Assembly (NCBI GenBank): GCA_947378785.1 | Contig: CANCLK010000008.1 | Span: 1-64,000, forward strand | DNA: 64,000 bases | Direction: 5' to 3' | Origin: Comamonadaceae bacterium | Lineage (GTDB): Bacteria > Pseudomonadota > Gammaproteobacteria > Burkholderiales > Burkholderiaceae_C | Shown: positions 9,628 through 19,250 of the stretch, in pieces | Layout of the letters: the number at the start of each line of letters is the position of its first letter | How positions within the stretch are numbered: position 1 is the stretch's first letter | The notes under the pieces: generated by a model | The model's input: only the letters and a program-made list of their open reading frames with translations | What the model was told of the DNA's origin: nothing | The model's database searches: none | Translations under genes and position numbers: made by a program

Positions 9628-11496
9628 ATGAACCATCCCGCGATGCAAGGGCTTGCCCTGAATGCCCCTGCTTTTGTCAAAAATGCCAAGCTGATCGCTT
9701 GGGTGGCCGATATGGCCGCCTTGTGCAAGCCCGATGCGATTGTCTGGTGCGACGGCAGTGATGCCGAGTACCAGCGCCTGTGTCAAGAACTGGTCAACGC
9801 CGGCACCTTCCAAAAACTCAATCCCGTGACACGTCCCAACAGCTTTTTGGCGTTGAGCGACCCCAGCGACGTGGCCCGCGTGGAAGACCGCACCTTTATC
9901 TGCTCTGCCGATAAAAACGAAGCCGGTCCCACCAACAACTGGATTGCTCCGGCCGAGATGCGCGCCACACTGCAACCTCTGTTTGACGGCTGCATGAAGG
10001 GCCGCACGATGTACGTCGTGCCGTTTTCGATGGGCCCGTTGGGCTCGCCCATTGCCCACATCGGCATCGAGCTATCTGACAGCGCCTATGTCGCCGTGAA
10101 CATGAAGCTCATGACCCGCATGGGTCGCGCCGTCTATGACGTGCTGGGGGTCGATGGTGAGTTCGTGCCTTGCGTGCACACCGTCGGCGCACCGCTGACG
10201 GCTGGGCAGAAAGATGTGTCTTGGCCTTGCAACAAGACCAAGTACATCGTGCACTACCCGGAAACGCGCGAAATTTGGTCTTATGGTTCAGGCTATGGCG
10301 GCAATGCGTTGCTGGGCAAGAAATGCTTTGCGTTGCGCATCGCCTCCAACATGGGCCGCGACGAAGGCTGGCTGGCCGAGCACATGCTGATTTTGGGCGT
10401 GACCAATCCGAAAGGCCAGAAATACCACGTGGCAGCGGCGTTCCCAAGTGCTTGCGGCAAGACGAACTTCTCCATGCTGGTGCCACCTGCTGGTTTTGAC
10501 GGCTGGAAAGTCACCACCATTGGTGATGACATCGCTTGGATCAAACCTTCGGCCGATGGTCAACTCCGTGCCATCAACCCTGAAGCCGGCTACTTTGGCG
10601 TGGCACCGGGCACCAACATGCTGACCAACCCGAACTGCATGTTGAGTGTTCGCAGCGACACCATCTTCACCAACGTCGCCTTGACCGACGATGGTGACGT
10701 CTGGTGGGAAGGCATGGAGCAAGACGCTCCCGGCAAGGCCCTGCCCAAGCACCTGATCGACTGGCAAGGCAAAGATTGGACGCCTGAAATCGCCCGCCAA
10801 ACTGGTGCCAAAGCTGCGCACCCAAACTCCCGCTTCACAGTGGCCGCCATCAACAACCCTGCGCTTGACAGCGCTTGGGACGATCCAAAAGGCGTGGCGA
10901 TTGACGCCTTCATCTTTGGCGGTCGTCGCTCGACCACTGTGCCTTTGGTGACCGAAGCGCGCAACTGGGTTGAAGGCGTCTACATGGCCGCCACCATGGG
11001 ATCAGAAACTACGGCCGCCATCGTTGGCCAAGTCGGCGTGGTGCGACGCGACCCATTCGCCATGCTGCCGTTCATCGGCTACAACATGAGCGACTACTTC
11101 CAGCACTGGTTGAACATTGGTGAACAGCTCGCCGCCAAGGGAGCCAAACTGCCCAAAATTTACACCACGAACTGGTTTCGAAAAGGCGATGACGGCAAGT
11201 TCGTCTGGCCCGGCTACGGCGAAAACATGCGCGTGCTGAAATGGATGATTGAGCGGATTGAAGGCACCGCCAAAGGCCTGGACCACACCACTGGCGTCAG
11301 TCCAAGCTATGAAGACATCACTTGGAAAGGTCTTGACTTCAGCGCCCAGCAGTTCAACAGCGTTATCAGCACTGACAAAGCCGCTTTGCTGAAAGAACTT
11401 GAACTACACACCGAGCTTTTCACGCAATTGGCGCATCATCTGCCGACCGCTTTGATTGAGACCAAAGCCGCGATTGAAAAGCGGCTGTCTGTCTGA
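9628..11496 (+). CDS. pckG: phosphoenolpyruvate carboxykinase (GTP)
   Basis: A 622-aa GTP-dependent PEP carboxykinase, the first dedicated step of gluconeogenesis (oxaloacetate + GTP to PEP + CO2 + GDP). The nucleotide and metal site [13 protein letters not shown], with the reactive Cys of the family, is at residues 272-284. Other matches are [23 protein letters not shown]-like [14 protein letters not shown], and [12 protein letters not shown]. Length is normal for the GTP family and unlike the ATP form (about 530 aa). GGAG precedes the ATG by 9 bases. It stands alone, with terminators on both sides. Confidence 0.97.
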   Translation: MNHPAMQGLALNAPAFVKNAKLIAWVADMAALCKPDAIVWCDGSDAEYQRLCQELVNAGTFQKLNPVTRPNSFLALSDPSDVARVEDRTFICSADKNEAGPTNNWIAPAEMRATLQPLFDGCMKGRTMYVVPFSMGPLGSPIAHIGIELSDSAYVAVNMKLMTRMGRAVYDVLGVDGEFVPCVHTVGAPLTAGQKDVSWPCNKTKYIVHYPETREIWSYGSGYGGNALLGKKCFALRIASNMGRDEGWLAEHMLILGVTNPKGQKYHVAAAFPSACGKTNFSMLVPPAGFDGWKVTTIGDDIAWIKPSADGQLRAINPEAGYFGVAPGTNMLTNPNCMLSVRSDTIFTNVALTDDGDVWWEGMEQDAPGKALPKHLIDWQGKDWTPEIARQTGAKAAHPNSRFTVAAINNPALDSAWDDPKGVAIDAFIFGGRRSTTVPLVTEARNWVEGVYMAATMGSETTAAIVGQVGVVRRDPFAMLPFIGYNMSDYFQHWLNIGEQLAAKGAKLPKIYTTNWFRKGDDGKFVWPGYGENMRVLKWMIERIEGTAKGLDHTTGVSPSYEDITWKGLDFSAQQFNSVISTDKAALLKELELHTELFTQLAHHLPTALIETKAAIEKRLSV

Positions 11497-11515
11497 ACCT
11501 TATCTGCGCCCATGA

Positions 11516-11542
11516 AAAAGCCACCTAAAGGTGGCTTTTTTT
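11516..11542 (+). terminator. intrinsic terminator of pckG
   Basis: AAAAAGCCACC and GGTGGCTTTTTTT form a strong stem with a TAAA loop and T tail 20 bp after the pckG stop. The A-rich left arm would also make it work on the minus strand for the convergent gene at 11579. Confidence 0.92.
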
Positions 11543-11578
11543 ATCGCCGAAGCGAAACTCTTTTAGCCTCGCTGACGC

Positions 11579-12106
11579 TCAGCTGTTTTGGCGCTGGTAA
11601 GACCGCAGCTCTGCCCCGCCTAAGCGAATGGCGCGGGCCGACAAACCGGTCGATGACGCAACTCCAGCAGTCGCCGCAACCTCGGCCAATGACTGTTGGC
11701 GGGTGATGGCTGAATGCAGGTCGGCCATGACACGGGTATCCGTCTTGGCGATGAGCCAGAGACGCTCATCGGCACGGGCTTTAGCTTGGCCATGTGCCCA
11801 GCTGTCAAGCCCAGCCTTGGCGCGTGCCACAAGGCTACGTGCTGTACCCGAATACAGAGCCAAACCAGTGAATGCGAGGGCCCACAGAGCCATCCACATC
11901 ACCAGCAAGTGGCCTTCAACCACGCTGTCCATGACTTCGTAGGCAACGACCAGCACGGCCGCGACGACAGACGTCAGTAACAGGGCAGCCAAGCCGCTGA
12001 CGGATGACCAGCGTTGGCGCAACAGCAAAGCGCCTTCAATGGCGGACTCCGCGCGCTGAACGCCGGGATGTTCGGTGGGGTATTGGGTGTGGACGAAAGT
12101 AGTCAT
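11579..12106 (-). CDS. putative inner-membrane protein, function unknown
   Basis: A 175-aa protein with two hydrophobic segments, SVSGLAALLLTSVVAAVLVVAYEVM (residues about 34-58) and LLVMWMALWALAFTGLALYS (about 66-85). A soluble helical C-terminal half follows, rich in Ala, Arg and Lys (ARAKAGLDSWAHGQAKARADERLW). The start MTTFVHTQYP at 12106 has an AAGGGAA ribosome-binding site six bases upstream and is preferred to the longer ORF start at 12133. It is transcribed divergently from the LysR gene at 12276, which may regulate it. I do not recognise the family. Confidence 0.7.
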   Translation of the reverse strand: MTTFVHTQYPTEHPGVQRAESAIEGALLLRQRWSSVSGLAALLLTSVVAAVLVVAYEVMDSVVEGHLLVMWMALWALAFTGLALYSGTARSLVARAKAGLDSWAHGQAKARADERLWLIAKTDTRVMADLHSAITRQQSLAEVAATAGVASSTGLSARAIRLGGAELRSYQRQNS

Positions 12107-12275
12107 GATGATTCCCTTGATTTGGGCCGTCAACCTTCAGGGGGGTCTGCTTGCTCACGACGGCCACGTTGAACAAGGCCTCGATAATAGGGTTAATACT
12201 GATGCGACTCCAGTTTATCTTTATGATTCCAGTCATTCACAATGGTTATAGTTTGAGCACCTACCGCCCTTCCTC

Positions 12276-13232
12276 ATGAGCACGCCCAATTTCCGTACCC
12301 TTGACCTCAACTTGCTTCGGGTCTTTGACGAGGTCATGGCCGAGCGCAGCCTGACGCGGGCCGCCCGCAACCTCTCATTGACGCAACCGGCGGTGAGCAA
12401 TGCGTTACGGCGTCTGCGTGAAACACTGGGCGATGAGTTAGTGCAACGCAGTGGTCAGGGCATGGCGCCCACGCCGCGGGCGCGAGCCATTTGGCCGGCG
12501 GTGCGTGAAGCTCTGCAGCAATTGCAATCTTCACTCATGCCCAATGAATTTGTGCCGGCAGAGGCCAACATCAGCTTTGTACTGGCCATGGCCGATGCCA
12601 CCGCCGCCGAGTTGATTCCAGGCCTCACCGACATCCTCGAACAAGAAGCGCCGCGCGTGTCACTGCGCGTGGTTCCGCTCACAACCCGCGACCCACGGCG
12701 CCTGCTCGACGAAGAAACGTGCGACCTGGCCGTCGGCTATTTCCCCTCTGTGCTGGCTGATTTGACAGCCGGTGCACAAAGCGGAGAGCCGCAGCCTTTC
12801 TCCCACTTGCGCCTGTACGACGGTGAGTACGTCTGCGTCATGCGTCGGGACCATCCGCTCGCGCACACCCCATTGACACTGGACCAGTTTTGCGCGGCAC
12901 GCCACATGCTGGTGAGTTTTTCAGGCCGCCCTTACGGTTTTATTGACGAGTCCCTGGCCTCTTTAGGACGCGAGCGCCATGTTGTGCTCACCGTGAATCA
13001 GTTTTTCACTGCTGGGCGCGTGGTCGCTAACTCTAACTTGCTGACGGTCTTGCCGCGCCATTTTGTACGGGTCACCGGTTTTGCCGAGCAACTGACATTA
13101 CAGCCCTTGCCTTTTGATGTGTCGCCGGTGCATGTGGATGCCGTCTGGCACCGGCGCAGCCAGCAGCGCAGCAGTCACCTGTGGCTGCGGCAGTCCGTGG
13201 TGCGTGCTGCGCAGAAAAGTTTTTCTGGTTAG
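12276..13232 (+). CDS. LysR-family transcriptional regulator
   Basis: A 318-aa LysR regulator. The N-terminal winged helix-turn-helix is clear (LDLNLLRVFDEVMAERSLTRAARNLSLTQPAVSNALRRLRETLGDELVQRSGQGMAPTPRA, residues 9-70), followed by a periplasmic-binding-like effector domain. The N-terminal LNLLRVFD form and LVQRSGQGMAPT are close to the NodD/LinR-like subgroup that often responds to aromatic compounds, but the ligand is not predictable here. Its divergent neighbour at 11579-12106 is the obvious candidate target; a metallophosphoesterase follows 33 bp downstream on the same strand. Confidence 0.9.
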   Translation: MSTPNFRTLDLNLLRVFDEVMAERSLTRAARNLSLTQPAVSNALRRLRETLGDELVQRSGQGMAPTPRARAIWPAVREALQQLQSSLMPNEFVPAEANISFVLAMADATAAELIPGLTDILEQEAPRVSLRVVPLTTRDPRRLLDEETCDLAVGYFPSVLADLTAGAQSGEPQPFSHLRLYDGEYVCVMRRDHPLAHTPLTLDQFCAARHMLVSFSGRPYGFIDESLASLGRERHVVLTVNQFFTAGRVVANSNLLTVLPRHFVRVTGFAEQLTLQPLPFDVSPVHVDAVWHRRSQQRSSHLWLRQSVVRAAQKSFSG

Positions 13233-13265
13233 CCGCATGGGCCGCACGAAAGCGACAATCCCCCT

Positions 13266-14090
13266 GTGAACATTCAGCTTCTGTCAGACCTGCACCTCGA
13301 ATCGAACCCTTACTTTGTGGCCCAGCCGTTGCCGGGAGCTGACGTGCTGGTGTTGGCTGGCGACATCGGTTCTTACCAGCCGAACTCGTCACTGACTCGC
13401 CTGGGTATCGCCGACTTTGGTTTGGCCCGCTTTTCACCGCATCCGGTGAGTGAAGGCGGCGCCGACTGGCCGACACCGGTGCTCTTTATTCCCGGCAACC
13501 ACGAATATGATGGTCTGGAGTTTGAAGAGGCAACGCGCCAACTGCGTGCCGCCTGTGAGCGCTGGGGTCTGATTTGGCTTGAGCAACAAAGCGTGGTGTT
13601 GCAAGGCGTGCGCTTTGTCGGTTGCACGCTATGGACGGACTTTGATGCACTGAACGGTGACTCGCTGTCCGCGATGCTGGCTGGCCGCGACAAGGCTTTT
13701 CGGGCTGCCAACTTTTACCTGCGTAAAAATCACTCTCTGCGGGACGGTGTGCCGATACTGGCACCGGAGATTCGTGAACTTGGGCTGCAAAGCCATGCTT
13801 GGCTACGGGGAACGCTGGCCCATCCTTTCGAAGGACCGACCGTCGTTGTCACTCACTTTGCGCCAACCCTACTCAGTGCTGACCCACGCTATGGCCTAGT
13901 CCCTGGCACCGCCGGTTTTTGCAACGCGCTTGATGACCTGATGCCTGCCGCACAACTGTGGCTGCATGGTCATCTGCACTGCCCTCAAGACTATCTGAGC
14001 CAAGGCTGTCATGTGGTTGCCAACCCGCTGGGTTACGCACACAAGGGCGAACAAAAAAGCTACCGGCCGGACCTGCTGATCAGCGTTTGA
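13266..14090 (+). CDS. metallophosphoesterase
   Basis: A 274-aa calcineurin-like phosphoesterase. The metal-binding motifs are in order: LSDLHLES (residues 5-12), LAGDIGSY (about 30), PGNHEYDG (about 78) and LHGHLHCPQDY near residue 240, with TVVVTHFAP before it. It hydrolyses a phosphate ester; the substrate is unknown. It has no signal peptide, so it is cytoplasmic. The start is a GTG at 13266. It may be co-transcribed with the LysR gene 33 bp upstream. Confidence 0.87.
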   Translation: MNIQLLSDLHLESNPYFVAQPLPGADVLVLAGDIGSYQPNSSLTRLGIADFGLARFSPHPVSEGGADWPTPVLFIPGNHEYDGLEFEEATRQLRAACERWGLIWLEQQSVVLQGVRFVGCTLWTDFDALNGDSLSAMLAGRDKAFRAANFYLRKNHSLRDGVPILAPEIRELGLQSHAWLRGTLAHPFEGPTVVVTHFAPTLLSADPRYGLVPGTAGFCNALDDLMPAAQLWLHGHLHCPQDYLSQGCHVVANPLGYAHKGEQKSYRPDLLISV

Positions 14091-14273
14091 CGGAAGCTTC
14101 ACGCGGTCATCCAGATGCAGACTGAATCGCACTCACGGGAAATCGCCCGCAATCAAGGAAAAAATACTCATCAGTCTCATTAAAGACCATTTAGTTCAAA
14201 TTGCTACTCATATGGCTTACATTGGATTTGCATCACGTTTTTGGTGCTTACTTTCAAACCAACGGAGTCACCT

Positions 14274-14729
14274 ATGAAAAAATCTCTCATCGCCTTGACA
14301 CTGAGCGCCAGCGCTGTCTTTTCGGCTCAAGCGGCCGACATCGTGGACACCGCCGCCAATGCAGGCAATTTCAACACCTTAGTGACCGCGGTGAAGGCCG
14401 CCGGCTTGGTCGACACCCTCAAGGGGCCCGGCCCATTCACGGTGTTTGCACCCACTGATGCCGCCTTTGCCAAGATCCCTAAAGCCGATCTAGACGCGCT
14501 GCTGAAAGACAAAGCCGCCCTGACCAAGGTCCTGACGTACCACGTGGTCCCCGGCAAAGTGATGGCCAAAGACGTCAAGGCCGGTAGCGTCAAGACCGTG
14601 CAAGGCGGCAACCTGACGCTGGCCACGATGGGCGGCGTCACGGTGAACGGCGCGAAGGTCGTAGCGGCAGATGTGGCGGCCGACAACGGCGTGATCCACG
14701 CCGTTGACACGGTCATCATGCCCAAGTAA
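14274..14729 (+). CDS. secreted fasciclin (FAS1) domain protein
   Basis: A 151-aa protein with a clear signal peptide ([20 protein letters not shown], cut before ADIVDTAAN) and a single FAS1 domain: [52 protein letters not shown] and [11 protein letters not shown]. Bacterial FAS1 proteins of this size are exported and are thought to mediate adhesion or cell-surface contacts. The start at ATG 14274 has GGAG eight bases upstream; the upstream ORF extension to 14241 is not needed. It appears monocistronic, with a roughly 180-bp leader. Confidence 0.92.
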   Translation: MKKSLIALTLSASAVFSAQAADIVDTAANAGNFNTLVTAVKAAGLVDTLKGPGPFTVFAPTDAAFAKIPKADLDALLKDKAALTKVLTYHVVPGKVMAKDVKAGSVKTVQGGNLTLATMGGVTVNGAKVVAADVAADNGVIHAVDTVIMPK

Positions 14730-14743
14730 GTCATGTGAGTTTG

Positions 14744-14763
14744 GCGGGGCCTGCGGGCCCCGC
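14744..14763. terminator. GC-rich hairpin after fasciclin gene
   Basis: GCGGGGCC and GGCCCCGC form an 8-bp perfect stem with a 4-base loop (TGCG) 14 bp after the stop. There is no run of T after it, so it may stabilise the mRNA end or terminate weakly. The genes here are convergent (fasciclin and TetR). Confidence 0.5.
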
Positions 14764-14791
14764 TTGCGCAAAGAATTCAGGGCCAGATAGG

Positions 14792-15442
14792 CTACTTCCG
14801 CAAACCATCAAAGCAGGTGGTCACCACGAACTCGACAATCTCTTCGTCACTGTGCTGACCGCTTGATTGCAAGAATTCGAGCACCGGATCGCAAGCCCGC
14901 GAATACACGGTGTAGAGCACCAGCAGGGGCGGTAAAGCCGGGCTCAAGCTTCCGTCGGCTTGCGCCGCTTCAATCCAGCCGCCGATGTGGTCACTGACCT
15001 GGAGCAAACCATCCAAATAGGCGCGGTTGGCCAGCAGGTTGGCTCGCAGGCTGGAGTTCTGGCTTGGCAAAGACGGCATTTCGCCGGCCAGTTGCAAGCG
15101 CATCATCCAGCGCACCACGGCTTTGAGTTGGTCAATGGGCACGGCATTGGCCGGCAAGCTGGCCAATAAAATCTTGGCCCGCGCTAACACCCGCACCATG
15201 GCCGCAGCGGCTAGGTCTTCCTTGCTGGGAAAATGTTTGTAGAGGCTGGCCTTGGCGATACCGACCTCGGCGGCGACCTCTTCAACCGTCATCAAGTCAA
15301 AGCCTTTTTCAGCCAACAGCCGGTTCACGGCTTCAACGATGGCGTCCTCGCGTGCCTGCAACATCTGCGCCTTGAACGACACCTTAACGGGCGCTGCAAG
15401 GGCGGGGCGAGCACTGGTGCGGGAAGATAGCGAAGAAGCCAT
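14792..15442 (-). CDS. TetR-family transcriptional regulator
   Basis: A 216-aa TetR-type repressor. The DNA-binding domain is at residues 28-80 (REDAIVEAVNRLLAEKGFDLMTVEEVAAEVGIAKASLYKHFPSKEDLAAAAM). The ligand domain that follows is divergent, as usual. A short basic and Ser-rich tail precedes the HTH. It lies 92 bp downstream of the sensor kinase gene on the same strand; the kinase reads toward it, so they may share a transcript. The ligand and targets are not visible from sequence. Confidence 0.88.
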   Translation of the reverse strand: MASSLSSRTSARPALAAPVKVSFKAQMLQAREDAIVEAVNRLLAEKGFDLMTVEEVAAEVGIAKASLYKHFPSKEDLAAAAMVRVLARAKILLASLPANAVPIDQLKAVVRWMMRLQLAGEMPSLPSQNSSLRANLLANRAYLDGLLQVSDHIGGWIEAAQADGSLSPALPPLLVLYTVYSRACDPVLEFLQSSGQHSDEEIVEFVVTTCFDGLRK

Positions 15443-15534
15443 GCGCCGATTTTAGCGCCAGCGATTTCTAGTCGCCTATTTTCTGAGTATTGCACCTATA
15501 AAACATCCCGCCCGGGTGTTTTGTAACTCCACAG

Positions 15535-17778
15535 TTAGGCCCGTTCGGGCGTGAAGGTTTCGGCCCCCGACCCATTCGGGTCGAGATCACCCAGCGTGAA
15601 GCGAAACGTCGCACCCTGCCCCGGCGCTGATTCCGCCCAGATGCGCCCACCATGCCGCGAGATGATGCGCTGTACAAAAGCCAAACCAATGCCAGTGCCC
15701 TCAAACTCGGAGGGCGAATGCAGACGTTGGAACGGGCCAAACAGTTTTTGTGAGTACGCCATGTTGAACCCGGCGCCGTTGTCGCGCACAAAATAAACCA
15801 CGCCACCGCTGGCATCGGTTTCCGAGCCAAACTCAATGCGCGTGACCAACTCGCCCCCACTGAATTTCCAAGCGTTCCCCAACAAGTTTTCGAGCACTTG
15901 ACGCAGCAAGCGGTTATCCCCCGTGGCGACGAGTCCGGGCTCGACGTGCGCCTCCAGCACGCGGGCTGGATCCCGCTCCCGCAAAAAGACGAGTACCTGA
16001 TTCGCCAAGTCACTGAGATCGACGCTGTCATGGCGCAAAGGAGCACGCGCCAAGCGGGCCAGCGATAACAATGCATCAATCAATTCGCCCATTTGCACGA
16101 CTCCGGCACGAACACGTTGCAGGTAATGCTGTCCTTTTTTAGCCATCGGTTCCGGCAAGGCCTCGACAGACTGCTCCAAAAGACTGGCAAAACCATCCAC
16201 GGCGCTCAAGGGTGAGCGCAGGTCATGCGAGACCGAATAACAAAAAGACTCCAGCTCTTCATTGGCAGACTTGAGCTGGGCGGTGCGTTGCTGCACACGC
16301 TCTTCAAGGCTGGTATTGAGGTTGCGGATTTCCAGATCGGCCTGCAACCGCTTCAGCTCAGCGGAGGCACGGGCTGCAAAAATTTGTAGCGTCGACACCA
16401 TCAAAACCGTTTGCTTGAGCGGCTCGTGAAACATCACAAACAGCATGCCCGCCAATTCACCGGAAGAATTCTCCAGCCGATGGCCGACGTAGGCTTCTGC
16501 GTGGACGCCAAAAATGGTTTGGACTTCAGGGTACAGATGGTGAACATTTTTTGACAACGTCACGCTGACCTCGTCAATCAGTTCTTGGCACGGCGTCAGC
16601 GACACCGGAAAGTCAAAGCCGTCGACCAATTTCCCCTCAACGACACCCGCTACCAGACGCGCCATCAACGGCTCTCCTGGCAGGACACGCGTCACAAAGG
16701 CTGCTTGTGCCCCCAGCGCGTCTGCCATGTTGCGCACCAAATGTTCAAAAAAGTTGCTGCCGCCCTGCACCGACACACCTGCGGCCACCTTGAAAATAGC
16801 CGCTTCAAGTTGATCCCGCCAATGGCGTGCACGGATGCTGTCAATGCCAAAAGCCAAATTGTTAGCCAGCTCCTGCAACAACAGCACTTCTTCCGCTCTG
16901 GCGGGGAGCTCGTCACTCGAATAAAGCGCCAGCATTCCAAAAGTCTGGTCCGCGTAAGCCAAGGGCACCGTGAGCACGCTACGGTAACCGCGCAGCAACG
17001 CTTCCTGAGCCCACTGCACATGGTTGGGGAGCGAGGTTAAGTTGTAATGCTCACTGACCTCGCGTCGCCGAATAGCGTCTCCAACGGGCCCGAACGTACC
17101 GACCGGCTCATTCGACCAACTCAGCCAAGTCGACGACAGGTAGCCGGCCTCATGACCCGCGTGCGCCATGGGCTCAATGCTGCGATCTTCATCGTCACGG
17201 GCATAACCGACCCATGCCATTCGGTAGCCGCCCACCTCGACGGCCAGACGGCAAACTTCTGCCAACAACTTTTTCTCGTTATCTATGCGCGTCAATGCCC
17301 GATTACTCAAGCTGAGCATTTCCAGCGCCCGCGCGGTGCTGGCCAGTGCTCCGTCAGCCCGCTTGCGAAAAGTGATGTCGTGAGCCACGCCCACCACCCG
17401 CTCGACCCGACCGTCTTCCCCGACAACGGGGTGGGCATAGTCGCGAACCCAGAAGACTTCGCCGCTGGGCAGCATGAGTCGGTACTCTCGCTCGGTCGCC
17501 AAGCCGCCGAGATTGTCCTCGAAGGCCGCCACCGCAGCCACGCGATCCTCTGGGTGCACACTGTCAAGATAAGAGTCCGGGTTAGCGTAAAGGCTTTCAC
17601 AACTCAGGCCCCACAGCCGTTCGTAAGCTGGGCTGATGTAAAGCAGAGCACCGGTCGCACCATCGCGGCTGTAATAGACGTCGTTGGTATTCTCCGCAAG
17701 CTCCAAAAACCGCGCCTCTAGGGCGAGCCGAGCGACTTCGGCTGTTCGGAGTTTTTTTTCTACGGCGGGCGGTTTCAT
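15535..17778 (-). CDS. PAS-GAF-GAF sensor histidine kinase (orphan)
   Basis: A 747-aa kinase without membrane segments, so cytoplasmic. A PAS domain with PAC motif occupies about residues 25-145 (ENTNDVYYSRDG, VVGVAHDITFRKRAD), then two GAF-like regions (about 160-305 and 325-465), a short coiled coil, a HisKA domain with the phospho-acceptor in SVSHDLRSPLSAVDGF near residue 518, and an HATPase domain with N box ENLLGNAWKFSGG, G1 VRDNGAGFN and G2 GTGIGLAFVQ. The layout resembles bacteriophytochrome-like kinases that lack a chromophore Cys. No response regulator lies next to it. It is divergent from the esterase gene at 17956. Confidence 0.9.
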   Translation of the reverse strand: MKPPAVEKKLRTAEVARLALEARFLELAENTNDVYYSRDGATGALLYISPAYERLWGLSCESLYANPDSYLDSVHPEDRVAAVAAFEDNLGGLATEREYRLMLPSGEVFWVRDYAHPVVGEDGRVERVVGVAHDITFRKRADGALASTARALEMLSLSNRALTRIDNEKKLLAEVCRLAVEVGGYRMAWVGYARDDEDRSIEPMAHAGHEAGYLSSTWLSWSNEPVGTFGPVGDAIRRREVSEHYNLTSLPNHVQWAQEALLRGYRSVLTVPLAYADQTFGMLALYSSDELPARAEEVLLLQELANNLAFGIDSIRARHWRDQLEAAIFKVAAGVSVQGGSNFFEHLVRNMADALGAQAAFVTRVLPGEPLMARLVAGVVEGKLVDGFDFPVSLTPCQELIDEVSVTLSKNVHHLYPEVQTIFGVHAEAYVGHRLENSSGELAGMLFVMFHEPLKQTVLMVSTLQIFAARASAELKRLQADLEIRNLNTSLEERVQQRTAQLKSANEELESFCYSVSHDLRSPLSAVDGFASLLEQSVEALPEPMAKKGQHYLQRVRAGVVQMGELIDALLSLARLARAPLRHDSVDLSDLANQVLVFLRERDPARVLEAHVEPGLVATGDNRLLRQVLENLLGNAWKFSGGELVTRIEFGSETDASGGVVYFVRDNGAGFNMAYSQKLFGPFQRLHSPSEFEGTGIGLAFVQRIISRHGGRIWAESAPGQGATFRFTLGDLDPNGSGAETFTPERA

Positions 17779-17955
17779 GGCTTAGTCCAAAGTGACAGCT
17801 TGCGCCGCGACAGCACGCGGCGACAGCCCGTTAATGATGGACTTGCTCAGCGCCACCATCGTCAAAAGACATACACCGATGGTAGCTGTATGCGTCCGTC
17901 ACGGAATAGGCGTATTCTTTGTTGCATCGCAGCAATGCACCCCGGAGCTTAAGCC

Positions 17956-19101
17956 GTGCCTTTCTGGATCAATGAATTAGCCCGTGCAGCCCGGCAATCC
18001 AAGCTCGGACGGCAGGTGCTTGTGGCTGAGCGACTGTTGCAACGTGTCTTTCACACAGCGCTGATCAGTCCAACGATGGCCCCAAGGTTTGTCACGGTTG
18101 CGCCAAAACCAGTCAACACAGAAACCGTTCCGAAACCCAACGCCACAGTGGTCGAAAAAACCGCTGCACCCGAAACGACGGATGCCTCGCCAAAACTACG
18201 CCGCGCCACGTTCACGCGACAAGCTTTTGAATTTGAAGGTGAGCACTATGGTTTCAATCTGTATGTTCCCCCCTTACCGCCCGTTACATCCACAACGGAA
18301 GAGCCAACGGGCGTGCCGCTGATCGTGATGCTGCATGGTTGCAAGCAAGACGCGCCTGACTTCGCCCGTGGCACCGCCATGAACGAGCTGGCGGCCAAAA
18401 CGCCTTGCATGGTGTTGTACCCAGAACAGCTGCCCAAGGCCAACCAGATGCGCTGCTGGAACTGGTTTGACAGCGCTCATCAAGGTCGGCACGCTGGCGA
18501 GCCCGCCATGCTGGCCGCGCTAACGCGACACGTTACCTCACGTTACCCGGTGGACTCGACTCGGGTCTACATCGCCGGCCTCTCAGCGGGCGGAGCCATG
18601 GCCGCCATCGTGGCCGCTCACTACCCAGATCTATTCGCGGCAGTCGGCATCCACTCCGGCCTGCCTCCGGGTGCCGCTCATGACGTCATGTCTGCCTTCA
18701 GCGCCATGCGCCATGGTGGTCGCGCACGCGCGCCCGGTGACCCCGCGGCCAAAGAAGATGTGATGCCGACCATCGTCTTTCATGGCAACGCTGACAGCAC
18801 CGTACACCCCGACAACGGTGATCAGATCGTGCTCGCCGCCATCGCCGCACTCAAGGCCTCGGGCGTGCCGTTGAGGCGCAGCCTCATCCCGCAAGAGATG
18901 CCCGCACCCACCGGTGAAATGCGTCACACGCTGCGCACGGTTTACAGCGCCGAGGACCAGCGCAGCTATGTCGAATACTGGTCCGTCGAAGCGGGGCCGC
19001 ACGCTTGGTCCGGCGGCAGCGCTGCCGGCTCCTTCACCGACCCGCACGGCCCCGATGCGTCGACCGCCATGCTTGCGTTTTTTCTGCAACATCACCGCTG
19101 A
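17956..19101 (+). CDS. PHB depolymerase-family esterase
   Basis: A 381-aa alpha/beta hydrolase of the polyhydroxybutyrate depolymerase (LpqC-like) family. The oxyanion region VMLHGCKQDAPDFA, the lipase box GLSAGGAMA (catalytic Ser near residue 205), VFHGNADSTVHPDNGDQ (Asp) and GPHAWSGG (His) form the catalytic set. About 80 residues rich in Pro, Thr and Val precede the hydrolase domain, and I see no signal peptide, so export is uncertain. The start is a GTG with GGAG nine bases upstream. The window also encodes a beta-ketothiolase (32760), so the organism may make and use PHB, but this enzyme could act on other esters. Confidence 0.85.
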   Translation: MPFWINELARAARQSKLGRQVLVAERLLQRVFHTALISPTMAPRFVTVAPKPVNTETVPKPNATVVEKTAAPETTDASPKLRRATFTRQAFEFEGEHYGFNLYVPPLPPVTSTTEEPTGVPLIVMLHGCKQDAPDFARGTAMNELAAKTPCMVLYPEQLPKANQMRCWNWFDSAHQGRHAGEPAMLAALTRHVTSRYPVDSTRVYIAGLSAGGAMAAIVAAHYPDLFAAVGIHSGLPPGAAHDVMSAFSAMRHGGRARAPGDPAAKEDVMPTIVFHGNADSTVHPDNGDQIVLAAIAALKASGVPLRRSLIPQEMPAPTGEMRHTLRTVYSAEDQRSYVEYWSVEAGPHAWSGGSAAGSFTDPHGPDASTAMLAFFLQHHR

Positions 19102-19250
19102 CACGCCAAACTTTTCACGGCAAGTGTTGCCATGACCGGTTGAACTCAAGCCGTCTCCCTTCTCTAGCGCGGGTGGTGGGCCGCGAATGGTTGAAATAAT
19201 TCGTCTGACTACACTTGTTCTTTTCTCGCACACACAAGCCCCAACCAAAC

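Noticed and set aside
14744-14763. strong intrinsic terminator for the fasciclin gene
   Set aside because: The stem is strong but no T run follows, so it is listed only as a GC-rich hairpin with modest confidence.
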